A stretch of 64,000 nucleotides of DNA from positions 806,001-870,000 of the forward strand of contig NZ_JAJNKB010000001.1 in assembly GCF_021533195.1 (NCBI RefSeq), in the 5' to 3' direction. Each line of letters begins with the position of its first letter. Positions within the stretch are counted from its first letter, which is position 1. This document shows positions 35,413 to 44,256 of this stretch, piece by piece. A model generated the notes under the pieces. The model saw only the letters and a program-made list of their open reading frames with translations, ran no database searches and was not told where the DNA came from. A program made the translations under genes and the position numbers. The DNA comes from Portibacter marinus. GTDB lineage: Bacteria > Bacteroidota > Bacteroidia > Chitinophagales > Saprospiraceae.

Positions 35413-36981
35413 ATGAAAATTTTTAATAAATATATACTCACAGGGCTCGTTGTGCTGATTGGCTTTTCGAGCTGTGATAAAGATTTTTTACAGAGAACAC
35501 CTTTAGACCAGGGTAGTGTCGAAGGATTTTTTGAGACTCAGGAAGACGTCATTAGAGCCATCAATGGTATTTACGATGTTTTTCAGGGATCCATATGGGG
35601 TGGTTCTTTTTATTGGATGCACCAAAACTTTGATATTCTAACTGATAATGGCGTGGGATGCTGCCCTTGGGAAGCACAATATACTACGATCGCAGAAGGT
35701 CAACATAATCCTGGTACAGGTGGAATCATCAACTTCAAGTGGGATTTCGGATATGAGGGAATCTTCAGGGCTAATTCAGTTCTGGAAAATATGGGAAATG
35801 TTGGCTTAGATCAAGGGACATTGACTCAATATGAAGCAGAGGTGCGATTTCTGAGAGGATTGATTTACCAGGAGATGACCACGCTATTTGGTGATCTTCC
35901 TTTGATTACCACGGTCCTAACCAGAGATGAAGGGCTGGAAGCTACCAGAGCTCCTAAAGCTCAAGTGCTTGCTCAGATTTATGAAGATTTAGATTTTGCT
36001 GAAGCTAACTTGGATTTGACTCCTAACAATGGAGACATAGGAAGACCTACTAAGCAGTCTGCCATTGCTGTAAAGGCAAGACTTAAAATGTACAATGGAG
36101 ATTGGGCTGGAGCAGCTGCTGAGGCCAAGAAGATTATGGATCTTTCTGCTGCAAATCCTAACTTGATCGGATTGGTAGACAATTATATAGATGTATTTAG
36201 TCCTACCAATGAGAATAACAAAGAGGTTCTTTTTGATATACAATATACCGGAGGAACTCAAGGGGAAGGTAATTTCATGCAAGTTGCATTGGCTCCGGGA
36301 CCAGAAGGTACACCTGGTAATGGTTGGGGTTCGATTACGCCTACAGATCAGTTGGCCAATGCATTTTACATGCGTGATGGTCTGCCAGCTGATGAATCAC
36401 CGCTCTTCGATGCGGATAATCCCTACATGAACAGAGATCCAAGGTTGTACGACAATCTTTTTGTACCTGGAATCAGTACATGGAGAGGCGAAACATTCGA
36501 CGCGTCATTGGCAGGATTTTCTCCATACTTCGCCATTAGAAAATGGGTAGATCCAGAAGCTACAATTGGTGAAAATGGTTGTTCTTGTAATGAAACCAAT
36601 GTTATCCTATACAGATATGCTGACATTTTAATGATTTATGCAGAATCCATGAATGAACTGAACGGGCCCACTGATGAGGTGTATGAAGCCTTAAATGCTG
36701 TGGTAACTAGAGCTGGAATGCCAGCTTATGAGCCAGGTCATTCTCAGGATGAAATGAGGGAGGTCATTCATCACGAAAGGCATGTCGAATTTCCTTGGGA
36801 AGGAACCAGATATCATGACTTAATCAGATGGAGAAAAGCAGCTGAAACGATTCCTACTGTGACGCTCTTTGGTGAATCATTAGATGATAGACAATTTATT
36901 ACACCTAAGCATTATTTATGGCCTGTGCCACAGAAGGAAATTGACTTAAATCCAAATTTGTCACAGAATCCAGGTTATTAA
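35413..36981 (+). CDS. SusD/RagB-family nutrient-binding outer-membrane lipoprotein
   Basis: 522 residues. Lipoprotein signal with Cys21 (GFSSC), an N-terminal TPR-like helical region (about 30-230, including the RFLRGLIYQEMTTLFGDLPL pattern of the SusD-like domain), and a C-terminal RagB/SusD domain with the conserved ending RYHDLIRWRKA...FITPKHYLWPVPQKEIDLNPNLSQNPGY. It caps the SusC barrel and binds the ligand. Two unusual cysteine-rich loops (VGCCPW and NGCSCNE) could be surface disulfides. A perfect stem follows the gene. Confidence 0.94.
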   Translation: MKIFNKYILTGLVVLIGFSSCDKDFLQRTPLDQGSVEGFFETQEDVIRAINGIYDVFQGSIWGGSFYWMHQNFDILTDNGVGCCPWEAQYTTIAEGQHNPGTGGIINFKWDFGYEGIFRANSVLENMGNVGLDQGTLTQYEAEVRFLRGLIYQEMTTLFGDLPLITTVLTRDEGLEATRAPKAQVLAQIYEDLDFAEANLDLTPNNGDIGRPTKQSAIAVKARLKMYNGDWAGAAAEAKKIMDLSAANPNLIGLVDNYIDVFSPTNENNKEVLFDIQYTGGTQGEGNFMQVALAPGPEGTPGNGWGSITPTDQLANAFYMRDGLPADESPLFDADNPYMNRDPRLYDNLFVPGISTWRGETFDASLAGFSPYFAIRKWVDPEATIGENGCSCNETNVILYRYADILMIYAESMNELNGPTDEVYEALNAVVTRAGMPAYEPGHSQDEMREVIHHERHVEFPWEGTRYHDLIRWRKAAETIPTVTLFGESLDDRQFITPKHYLWPVPQKEIDLNPNLSQNPGY

Positions 36982-37016
36982 AATTACAGAGATTCATAAA
37001 AATTAAGATATTAAAG

Positions 37017-37046
37017 TGGAACACTATTAAATTAGTGTTCCATTTT
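37017..37046 (+). terminator. Terminator or attenuator between susD and the peroxidase gene
   Basis: A perfect 10-bp stem TGGAACACTA / TAGTGTTCCA (37017-37026, 37033-37042) with a 6-nt loop is followed by TTTTG. The short T run suggests partial termination, so the downstream genes may be expressed at lower level than susCD. Confidence 0.65.
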
Positions 37047-37075
37047 GTTCATTAATATAGACTTATTTTCAGAAA

Positions 37076-38449
37076 ATGAAGTTCTCTTACAAATCACCTT
37101 TTATCTGCGTTTCGATCATCTTTATATTGATGTCTTGTAAGGAAGATATTATTGGGCCTATGGATCCAACGGATGAATTTGAAACATTAGATGAGGAGCT
37201 CATTAGTTATTTGAAAGAGAAAGCACCAAATGGCTCTGTTGACTACTTCAGTTTACCACAGAGTACGGATTTACAGAATATACCAGCGGATCCAAAAAAC
37301 AATCTGACGTCGGCAAAGATCAACCTCGGGAAGATGCTGTTTCATGAAACAGGAATCGGGATCATTCCGAAAAATCAAAATAGTGCAGGCACTTATTCAT
37401 GTGCTTCATGTCACCATTCAAAAGCCGGTTTTCAAGCAGGTATCAAACAAGGTATTGGCGAAGGTGGAATTGGATTTGGCAATAATGGGGAAGCCAGAGT
37501 TGTTGACGAGGCTTATGGATTCGACTTTCTGGATATTCAACCTATCCGTTCACCCTCTATCTTAAATACAGCTTACCAAACCGTTATGTTGTGGAATGGA
37601 CAATTCGGCGCTACTGATGTCAACATTGGCACAGAAGATCAATGGGCATTACGAAGTCCGAAGGAAATTAATTACCTGGGATTTGAAGGATTAGAAAGCC
37701 AGGCCATTGCTGCGCTGAAGATTCATCGACTAAAAGTGACCGAATGGATCGTGGAAGAACTCGGCTATAAGGAGCATTTCGATACCGCATTCCCTGACAT
37801 TCCAGCTGAGGAGAGATATAATGATACCATTGCCGGTCTGGCTATTGCTGCTTACGAACGAATTGTACTAGCTGACGAAGCTCCATTTCAGTTATGGTTA
37901 GATGGCGATGCTGATGCCATGACTGAGCAAGAGAAAAAAGGAGCCATCCTATTTTTTGGAAAAGCGAATTGTGTGCAGTGTCATACAGGACCGAGCTTGA
38001 GTACCACTGAGTTTTACGCACTGGGTATGAAAGACTTTAGTGGTGAACATATCTCCCCTACCATTGCTCAGGACTTCTTTACAAGTGCACAAGGTAGAGG
38101 TGGATTCACAGGAGATGATAATGATTTGTATAAGTTTAAGGTGCCTCAATTGTATAATCTTACCGATTCTCCTTTTTATGGCCATGGAGGCAGCTTTACT
38201 AGTATAGAAGATGTTATAAACTATAAGAACGAGGCCATAGCAGAAAATCCCGCAGTACCCTCAGAAAAATTGTATTCCGGTTTTGTTCCTAAAAACCTAA
38301 CTGACGAAGAAGTAGATCAGATCACAGCTTTTGTTGAAAACGCATTGTACGATCCAAATTTGGAAAGATATGTACCTGAGTCTTTACCCTCAGGTCTGTG
38401 TTTTCCCAATAATGACGAACAGTCCAGGATGGACCTGGATTGTAATTAA
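37076..38449 (+). CDS. Di-haem cytochrome c peroxidase/MauG-family lipoprotein
   Basis: 457 residues with a lipoprotein signal (LMSC, Cys21). Two haem c sites: CASCH at 109-113 and CVQCH at 299-303. The interior follows the bacterial cytochrome c peroxidase/MauG family (LGKMLFHETG, SILNTAYQTVMLWNGQF, GHGGSFTSIEDVINYKN). Members reduce hydrogen peroxide or oxidise protein and metabolite substrates in the periplasm. Placed after the SusD gene and before the CRTAC1-like gene, it probably acts on the imported ligand or receives electrons at the surface. Confidence 0.92.
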   Translation: MKFSYKSPFICVSIIFILMSCKEDIIGPMDPTDEFETLDEELISYLKEKAPNGSVDYFSLPQSTDLQNIPADPKNNLTSAKINLGKMLFHETGIGIIPKNQNSAGTYSCASCHHSKAGFQAGIKQGIGEGGIGFGNNGEARVVDEAYGFDFLDIQPIRSPSILNTAYQTVMLWNGQFGATDVNIGTEDQWALRSPKEINYLGFEGLESQAIAALKIHRLKVTEWIVEELGYKEHFDTAFPDIPAEERYNDTIAGLAIAAYERIVLADEAPFQLWLDGDADAMTEQEKKGAILFFGKANCVQCHTGPSLSTTEFYALGMKDFSGEHISPTIAQDFFTSAQGRGGFTGDDNDLYKFKVPQLYNLTDSPFYGHGGSFTSIEDVINYKNEAIAENPAVPSEKLYSGFVPKNLTDEEVDQITAFVENALYDPNLERYVPESLPSGLCFPNNDEQSRMDLDCN

Positions 38450-38459
38450 TCTTTAAGTA

Positions 38460-40355
38460 ATGAAAAAGCATTATCCTATTATACTCATCTTATTGGTTAC
38501 CCATAGCCTTTTTGGCCAGAGCAGCTTTACGGAAGTTTCGAAGGAAGCAGGTATTAATCATGCTTTCGTTGTGGATCAAGCGACTTTTGGGGGTGGAGCG
38601 TGTGTGATTGATTTTGACAATGACGGTTGGGAAGATGTATACATTACAGGAGGACTCATTAAAGATGCGCTCTATAAAAACAATGGAGATGGTAGTTTTA
38701 CGAATGTGATTGACAAAATGGGCTTTGAAAATGTTTTTGAAACCAACACCCAAGGCGTCACTGCGGCAGATGTAAACAGAGATGGCTTTAAGGATCTTTT
38801 GGTTACGACCATGAATTTTTTATCAACCGAAAGAAATTCAGCACCCAACTTTTTATTCATCAACAATGGCGATGGTACATTTTCTGATCAAACGAAGGAA
38901 TGGGGTCTTGATCAATACACCAGTAACAGCACAGGGGCCAGTTTTGGGGACATCAACAAGGACGGCTATCCCGATTTATATGTGTCTAATTATTATTCTT
39001 CATCACCGATAGGAATCAATATTTATAATGAATCGACCATCACCAACTCATTTGTCCCAGCATACGATTTCCTATTTCTGAATACGGGAGGAGAAAGCTT
39101 TATTGAAGTCAGTGAAGCCTATGGGGTCAATCACCAAGGATTTGGTTTTCAGGGAGTTTTCAGTGATTTTGATAATGACAGAGACTTAGATCTACATGTC
39201 GTTAATGATTTTGGTTTCAAGAAGACACCTAACAGGATGTATAGAAATGAATATCCTAGAAAGAAACTTTTAGAGAGAAGCAATAGTCTTAGGCTGAATT
39301 ATGGCATGAATGCGATGGGAATAGCCTTCGCAGATGTTAATTTAGATGGTTGGATGGATTATTTTGTGACCAACTTATCCACCAGTGTTCTGGTCTACAA
39401 TAAAAGAAATGGAGAAGGTTTTGAGGATATGACAGTTCAGGCCAATGTGGCTATACCAACTATTACGGATGAAGAATATTCGGGACCACCCATCAGTTGG
39501 GGAGCCAATTTTTTCGATTTTGATCACGATATGGATGAGGATTTATTCGTCTGTAATGGTGCTTTAAATCCTACCATCCGACTTAATCCTAATCTGTTTT
39601 TCAGAAATGACGGAGGTCGATTTCAAGAGGTGGCCAAAGAATATGGACTCTTTGATTTTAGAATAGGAAGAGGATCAGTCGTTTTCGATTATGACAAAGA
39701 CGGAGATTTAGATTTACTGGTTGTCAATCAGGCACCAAGACAACCTACTACTCTCAATGGAAAATTATTGGAAGCCAGATGTTTGCTCTTACGAAATGAT
39801 GCCGCAGATGGCAATTGGTTACAAGTAGAATTAGAGGGAATGCATACTGATAAAAATGGTCTTGGAGCAAGAATCGAAGTAGTAGTAGATGATCTGGTTT
39901 TGATCAGAGAGATCGATGGAGGTTCCAGCCATTTATCTCAGAACACCACTATTGCCCACTTTGGACTGGGCGATCATGAAGAGGTAAGCAGTGTCACCGT
40001 TCATTGGATTGGTGGAGCATTACAACAGCTCTCAAATGTAGATGCCAATCAACGCATTAAAATAACAGAAGATACTGAAACCGGCATAGATCCGGAAATG
40101 GAGGTTTCATTTAATGTGACTCCCACCGCATTTCGAAGTCAAGTGACCATTACTTATGAACTTCCTGAATCCCAATCTGCTACTGTCAATCTGTACAGTG
40201 CTGATGGGAGGTTGATTGAGACTTTAGTGAATCAGGCGCAAGGCAAAATTGGTGTATTTCAAACCACCATTTCACCGGATTTACCAATGGGAGTTTACTA
40301 CTTCAGATTGATTTCAGAGAGTGGGAATGTTACCATCCAGGCAGTTAAAGGATAA
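38460..40355 (+). CDS. CRTAC1-like FG-GAP/UnbV secreted protein with T9SS sorting domain
   Basis: 631 residues with a signal peptide (1-19). About seven FG-GAP/VCBS repeats each carry a calcium-binding pattern such as DFDNDGWED, DVNRDGFKD, DINKDGYPD and DYDKDGDLD, giving a predicted beta propeller. An ASPIC/UnbV domain follows (about 450-530: NWLQVELEG, GLGARIEV, GGSSHLSQN, HFGLGDHEEVSSVTVHW). The C-terminal about 80 residues (VTPTAFRSQVTITYELPESQ...GVYYFRLIS) are a T9SS type A sorting domain. Calcium-dependent surface adhesion or ligand binding is likely. It lies 10 nt after the peroxidase gene and abuts the next gene. Confidence 0.92.
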   Translation: MKKHYPIILILLVTHSLFGQSSFTEVSKEAGINHAFVVDQATFGGGACVIDFDNDGWEDVYITGGLIKDALYKNNGDGSFTNVIDKMGFENVFETNTQGVTAADVNRDGFKDLLVTTMNFLSTERNSAPNFLFINNGDGTFSDQTKEWGLDQYTSNSTGASFGDINKDGYPDLYVSNYYSSSPIGINIYNESTITNSFVPAYDFLFLNTGGESFIEVSEAYGVNHQGFGFQGVFSDFDNDRDLDLHVVNDFGFKKTPNRMYRNEYPRKKLLERSNSLRLNYGMNAMGIAFADVNLDGWMDYFVTNLSTSVLVYNKRNGEGFEDMTVQANVAIPTITDEEYSGPPISWGANFFDFDHDMDEDLFVCNGALNPTIRLNPNLFFRNDGGRFQEVAKEYGLFDFRIGRGSVVFDYDKDGDLDLLVVNQAPRQPTTLNGKLLEARCLLLRNDAADGNWLQVELEGMHTDKNGLGARIEVVVDDLVLIREIDGGSSHLSQNTTIAHFGLGDHEEVSSVTVHWIGGALQQLSNVDANQRIKITEDTETGIDPEMEVSFNVTPTAFRSQVTITYELPESQSATVNLYSADGRLIETLVNQAQGKIGVFQTTISPDLPMGVYYFRLISESGNVTIQAVKG

Positions 40356-41615
40356 TTGAATTGGTTAAAGACAATATTAATATTTGTTGTTTTTCACACA
40401 CAAAGTGGACTGGCACAAGAATTTCTTCCTGATGGGGGATTCGAGACGATTGTCAACGATAATTGTATCAATCCTAAAAATGGATTCAATGAAACTGTTT
40501 TTTGGTATGCTATTCAGGGCACTCCAGATTTATTTACATCCGATTGTCCCCTACCGGTAACCAACGAGGTTTTCTGGACGGATGGATCACAAGCGGGTGA
40601 GGGCTCTAATTTTGTTGGACTCCGATGCAGGGTCAATGCCAATCAGACCTATGTCAGTGAAGGCTTGGCCACAGAGCTCTCAGAACCTCTGGAATCCAAC
40701 ACGGCTTATTTCGTATTATTGAAAGTGAGAAGTAAAGGGTTTTATCAAGGTTTTCCCACTAGTGTCATTTCATGTCCCCTTAAACCAGATAAGAAAATAG
40801 AAATTTATACCCACACCGATTCAATCAAGGTTGAAAACGACTTTTCCAATGGCACATCGACAAGCAATGGTGACTTGATTGGGGTTTTAAGATCCGAGGT
40901 TTTGACCACAGACCAGGTATTAGAAGAGTGGACCACAATTGGCACTTGCATAAAGCCAGATGTTACTTCCCAATATTTCTCGTTGAGTATGCCCATCGGT
41001 AATTTTGGCACCTTTCCACCTTGTGCCGCAGACGATACACAAGGCACTTTTTATTCTTTTTATTTCGAAATGGATGAGGTCCAAATTATTAAACTACCAA
41101 AACGACTGGACACCATCACCTATTTGAACGACAACGCACCTCTTGACGTCTATCTTCCTGAATTTTTTGAGATTGAATATCTGAAAGATGTCGAATATAA
41201 GTGGACAGATGGATTTGTGGGCAGCAATAGATCTATTTCCACTGAAGGCAACTATATTATTCAAGCGGTCTTAGCGTGTGGAAGCATAGAATTACATTTA
41301 GAGGTGTTGCGAGAAGATGGAGCGTTGCCGATTTATATCCCATCTGCATTCTCACCAAACGATGATGGAATAAATGATCGATTTACACTATATCCGTCTC
41401 CAGAAATAGCCATTGATGAATTTGACCTACAGATCTTTGATCGATGGGGTAATCAAGTGTTCAAAAGCAAGCATATCGAAGATTCCTGGAATGGTCGAAT
41501 GCTATCATCAGCGCTGGGGACCGGTGAATACATATATGTTCTCAATTGTCTGATAACAGGAAAATCAGGAACTACAAGGCATCGCAAAAGCGGAAGTCTT
41601 GCGATTATAAGATAG
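40356..41615 (+). CDS. Secreted protein with gliding-motility-associated C-terminal domain (T9SS type B)
   Basis: 419 residues. It must start at the TTG at 40356, immediately after the upstream TAA, because the codons before are stop-blocked and a good signal peptide (WLKTILIFVVFHTQSGLAQ) begins there. The middle (about 20-230) resembles a carbohydrate-binding-like beta sandwich: DGGFETIVND near the N-terminus, and paired cysteines. The C-terminal about 90 residues (IPSAFSPNDDGINDRFTLYP, FDLQIFDRWGNQVFKS, GTGEYIYVLNC) are the type B sorting domain of T9SS cargos. It closes the SusCD operon region. Likely surface-bound partner of the CRTAC1-like protein. Confidence 0.88.
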   Translation: MNWLKTILIFVVFHTQSGLAQEFLPDGGFETIVNDNCINPKNGFNETVFWYAIQGTPDLFTSDCPLPVTNEVFWTDGSQAGEGSNFVGLRCRVNANQTYVSEGLATELSEPLESNTAYFVLLKVRSKGFYQGFPTSVISCPLKPDKKIEIYTHTDSIKVENDFSNGTSTSNGDLIGVLRSEVLTTDQVLEEWTTIGTCIKPDVTSQYFSLSMPIGNFGTFPPCAADDTQGTFYSFYFEMDEVQIIKLPKRLDTITYLNDNAPLDVYLPEFFEIEYLKDVEYKWTDGFVGSNRSISTEGNYIIQAVLACGSIELHLEVLREDGALPIYIPSAFSPNDDGINDRFTLYPSPEIAIDEFDLQIFDRWGNQVFKSKHIEDSWNGRMLSSALGTGEYIYVLNCLITGKSGTTRHRKSGSLAIIR

Positions 41616-41620
41616 TAAGG

Positions 41621-42823
41621 CTATCTCATAATGAGTAATTTCATCATCTCCTGAGCTGAAACTCGAGCTTTTCGGTCTATAAAATCCCTAGGGGTTTCAT
41701 CTCCAACTTCGTAAGTCACTGCTTCTGCTCCAAATTGAACGATAAACCAACCCTTAGAGACCGGGCTTTCCAGTGGGTCAGGGTCTTCATATGCATTGCC
41801 TTCGCCTAACCGCTCTTCGATGGCCTCTACCCAATAATTTCTAAAATCCATCAGGTGTTCATGCTCGTCCGGATAGGTATAGTAGACATCTTCCTGGGTA
41901 GAGTGAAAATCGATGCCAAGAATAACATCTGATCTTCTATCACTGACGTATTCCACGATATGCTGGGCAATCTGCTTTGTCTCCGGTTGACGATAGTATT
42001 GCCAATCACGATTCAGATCAATTCCACCTGCATTGTGTCGCCAATGTCCCATATCCACACCATCTGGATTGAGCAATGGATAGACCAATATTCTGTACTT
42101 CTTCCTAAAATCTGTTGCTAGTGTTGAGTTGCCCATGACTTCATCTAAATAACTCTGTAAAGCCTTGTATCCGGTCACTTCAGGAGGATGTTGGCGACTT
42201 ATAAAGACAACCGTTTCAGCTTTCTCATCGAGAGGTTCAGAAACAGCTCCAAAAAGTGATCTGCCTAACTTGGATTTACCCACCTCAAATTGCTCTAGTG
42301 CAGTATTTTCGCACACCTGATCGAACCATGCCTTGACTATTTCTGAGTTACTTAGTTCTTGCCCCGAAAAGTAAATGGGCTGAGTGGTTAAATCGACTGT
42401 AAAAACGGCCCTTCCGTCTTGAAAGTCTGCAGCTGAACTATCAATGGGTGTCCATTTGATCAAATCAGAACTTAATTTAGGCCAGTAACGATGTTGGTTT
42501 TCGCCGTAATCCATGACCAGATGCACCGTCCTGGGTTCTTCGGAGGACATAGTAAATGCATACCACGGACTACTATTGATCGGTCTGTTCTCCGGTAGAA
42601 TGAGCACCCTGAACGTAGAATCATTGTCTTGCGAGAATTGATTCATTCTAGCACCTTCGAAATCATTGGAAACGGTGACACCATCTATCGTCCATGAACT
42701 CTTTTCTTGTACTTCAATGGGCTTGGTGGAGGTATCAATGGGATTTGGAAAGTCATAATTGATCAGCTTGCCACTGGAACAGGCAGCTAGTGCGAAGATG
42801 AAAAATAAAAGTAGTAACCTCAT
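41621..42823 (-). CDS. M14-family zinc carboxypeptidase lipoprotein
   Basis: 400 residues from the ATG at 42823 (MRLLLLFFIFALAACSS), chosen because a lipobox with Cys15 follows directly and an exact TAnnTTTG box lies 18 nt upstream, downstream of the longer possible start at 42853. An N-terminal beta-sandwich domain (about 30-170) precedes the peptidase domain. Zinc ligands are in SRQHPPEVTG (HxxE) and in GIDFHSTQ; a catalytic Glu is expected in EAVTYEVGDETP. The two-domain plan resembles the M14 cytosolic-carboxypeptidase-like group. Predicted to trim peptides in the periplasm or at the surface. Confidence 0.9.
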   Translation of the reverse strand: MRLLLLFFIFALAACSSGKLINYDFPNPIDTSTKPIEVQEKSSWTIDGVTVSNDFEGARMNQFSQDNDSTFRVLILPENRPINSSPWYAFTMSSEEPRTVHLVMDYGENQHRYWPKLSSDLIKWTPIDSSAADFQDGRAVFTVDLTTQPIYFSGQELSNSEIVKAWFDQVCENTALEQFEVGKSKLGRSLFGAVSEPLDEKAETVVFISRQHPPEVTGYKALQSYLDEVMGNSTLATDFRKKYRILVYPLLNPDGVDMGHWRHNAGGIDLNRDWQYYRQPETKQIAQHIVEYVSDRRSDVILGIDFHSTQEDVYYTYPDEHEHLMDFRNYWVEAIEERLGEGNAYEDPDPLESPVSKGWFIVQFGAEAVTYEVGDETPRDFIDRKARVSAQEMMKLLIMR

Positions 42824-42841
42824 TGTTAAAAATTTATCGAG

Positions 42842-42849
42842 CAAATATA
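42842..42849 (-). promoter_or_regulatory. TATATTTG -7 promoter box for the M14 peptidase
   Basis: On the minus strand TATATTTG followed by CTCG ends 18 nt before the ATG at 42823. It decides the start, since the alternative ATG at 42853 would lie upstream of the promoter. Confidence 0.6.
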
Positions 42850-42924
42850 TCAATGTATCGAGAAGAATATGAAAATGGGAACGTTATTATTAAATTGGTC
42901 ATTAATGTATGCAAATGTTTTAAT

Positions 42925-43590
42925 ATGAGAAACACTATCGGTAGAGTTCTTCTGATACTGGGAATATATTTGGGATTAAAGTATTTAGGAGGATCGATTG
43001 GAGCAAAATTGCTATATCCGATCACCTTATTGGTTACATTCCTCCACGAATTTGGTCATGCGCTCGGAGCAGTCTTAACCGGTGGCAGTGTGGAACAGGT
43101 CCAAATTAATCCCAATGGAAGTGGATATACCGTGTCGAGAGGAGGTATCAGGTCAATCATCATTATGGGAGGATATATTGGATCCGCCATTTTGGGAAAC
43201 CTGCTTTTTTACATAGGGACAAAATCTCAGAAGCTCATCAAACCCATGCTTTATTTACTTTCGGCTGCGATGATGTTTACAGCTTTCTTTTGGTTCAATT
43301 CATTCTTCACCACTGGCATATTAATACTTTTCGCGATAGTGCTTGGTTTCATTGGTCTAAAGACTAAATACGGTAGGGAAGTTCTTATGTTTATTGGCTT
43401 AGCAAGTATTCTATACATCATCCAGGATTTCAACGTAGGACCTAGTTCAGATCTTGCTGCCTATGCAGACACTATGATTATTTTGCCGGCTACGGTCTGG
43501 AAATACATTTGGTTAACCATCGTAGTTTTGCTCTTCATTATAAATATCAGAGCCATATTTAGACCACGTGCCAAAAAGGAAAGTTTATAA
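42925..43590 (+). CDS. M50-like membrane zinc metallopeptidase
   Basis: 221 residues from the ATG at 42925 (MRNTIGRVLL); the frame is open to 42823, but the added N-terminus is charged and overlaps the divergent promoter. HEFGH at 41-45 sits at the end of a membrane helix, followed by GAVLTGGSVEQVQINPNGSGYT, as in M50B-type proteases. About six hydrophobic segments. The second zinc ligand motif (LDG/NxxPxxxxDG) of site-2 proteases is not evident, as is usual for the M50B-like family. It may cleave membrane proteins. Overlaps the DUF1801 gene by 23 nt. Confidence 0.8.
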   Translation: MRNTIGRVLLILGIYLGLKYLGGSIGAKLLYPITLLVTFLHEFGHALGAVLTGGSVEQVQINPNGSGYTVSRGGIRSIIIMGGYIGSAILGNLLFYIGTKSQKLIKPMLYLLSAAMMFTAFFWFNSFFTTGILILFAIVLGFIGLKTKYGREVLMFIGLASILYIIQDFNVGPSSDLAAYADTMIILPATVWKYIWLTIVVLLFIINIRAIFRPRAKKESL

Positions 43591-43927
43591 TATTACTCAG
43601 TTTGTAGAAGGTCAATCTGAGTCTGTTGCTGAAATTTGTAGTGTACTCCATGATCTGTTTCTCTCCTACCCTAATGTGAAGTGTTTCATTCGATATAACA
43701 TTCCTTTTTACGACTACAGAAAATGGGTGTGTTATATTAATCCACTCAAGAAGTCCAATGCTGTAGAATTGGTTTTTTTAAATGGGAAGGTGCTCAAGGA
43801 AAGCTTTGAATTTCGTAAAGATAGGGGAAGAAAAATGGTTGCGGGAATAGAAATTGACGAAATCAACGATGCTGTGCTTCAAAATGTGGTGATGGTATGG
43901 GAAGAAGCTATTTTGTCGAATAATTGA
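43568..43927 (+). CDS. DUF1801-domain protein
   Basis: 119 residues: IRYNIPFYDYRKWVCYINPLKKSNAVELVFLNG followed by a RKDRGRKMVAGIEI segment is the DUF1801 (YdhG-like) pattern. These small alpha/beta proteins have no established biochemical function, although one relative is linked to iron chaperone activity. The start lies within the M50 gene (23-nt overlap), so the pair is translationally coupled. Confidence 0.85.
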   Translation: MPKRKVYNITQFVEGQSESVAEICSVLHDLFLSYPNVKCFIRYNIPFYDYRKWVCYINPLKKSNAVELVFLNGKVLKESFEFRKDRGRKMVAGIEIDEINDAVLQNVVMVWEEAILSNN

Positions 43928-43982
43928 GGTTAACTATCCGCACGAATCGCTAAATTAAAATGATTTTCATCTATTTTTAGGT

Positions 43983-44003
43983 CTGGCAAAATTGATTTGC
44001 CAG
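43983..44003. repeat. Dispersed palindromic repeat, copy 1
   Basis: Eight-bp perfect arms CTGGCAAA / TTTGCCAG with spacer ATTGA. Confidence 0.65.
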
Positions 44004-44119
44004 CACGAAGCTTCGCAACTCAGCACTGCCTTCATCTGCAAAAACCAGAATCACTCTATTATCTTTCCTCAACCTCTTCAGGTTAAATCGTGCAAGACCG
44101 TTGATACCCGCCTACTAAC

Positions 44120-44140
44120 CTGGCACAATTGATTTGCCAG
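44120..44140. repeat. Dispersed palindromic repeat, copy 2
   Basis: Same 21 bp as copy 1 except A to C in the left arm (CTGGCACA). Confidence 0.65.
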
Positions 44141-44256
44141 CGTTCATCTGCAATAAATAGAACTCCGCATTAACCTCACTGCAAAAAGCTTTTAACAGTT
44201 TTGTGCCTATCCATTGCAGTAGTGGTAGTTTATAATAATCTAATCATATCAAGACA

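Larger units (their letters stand above)
43928..44256. other. Intergenic region with two copies of a dispersed palindromic repeat
   Basis: No ORF. Two copies of a 21-bp near-palindrome, CTGGCAAA-5nt-TTTGCCAG and its one-base variant, lie at 43983-44003 and 44120-44140; each is followed by TTCATCTGCAA (28 nt and 2 nt later). Convergent genes flank the region and no strong terminator with a T-tract was found. Confidence 0.6.

Noticed and set aside
43568-43590. Frameshift between the M50 and DUF1801 genes
   Set aside because: Both frames are complete and belong to different families; the 23-nt overlap is ordinary coupling.
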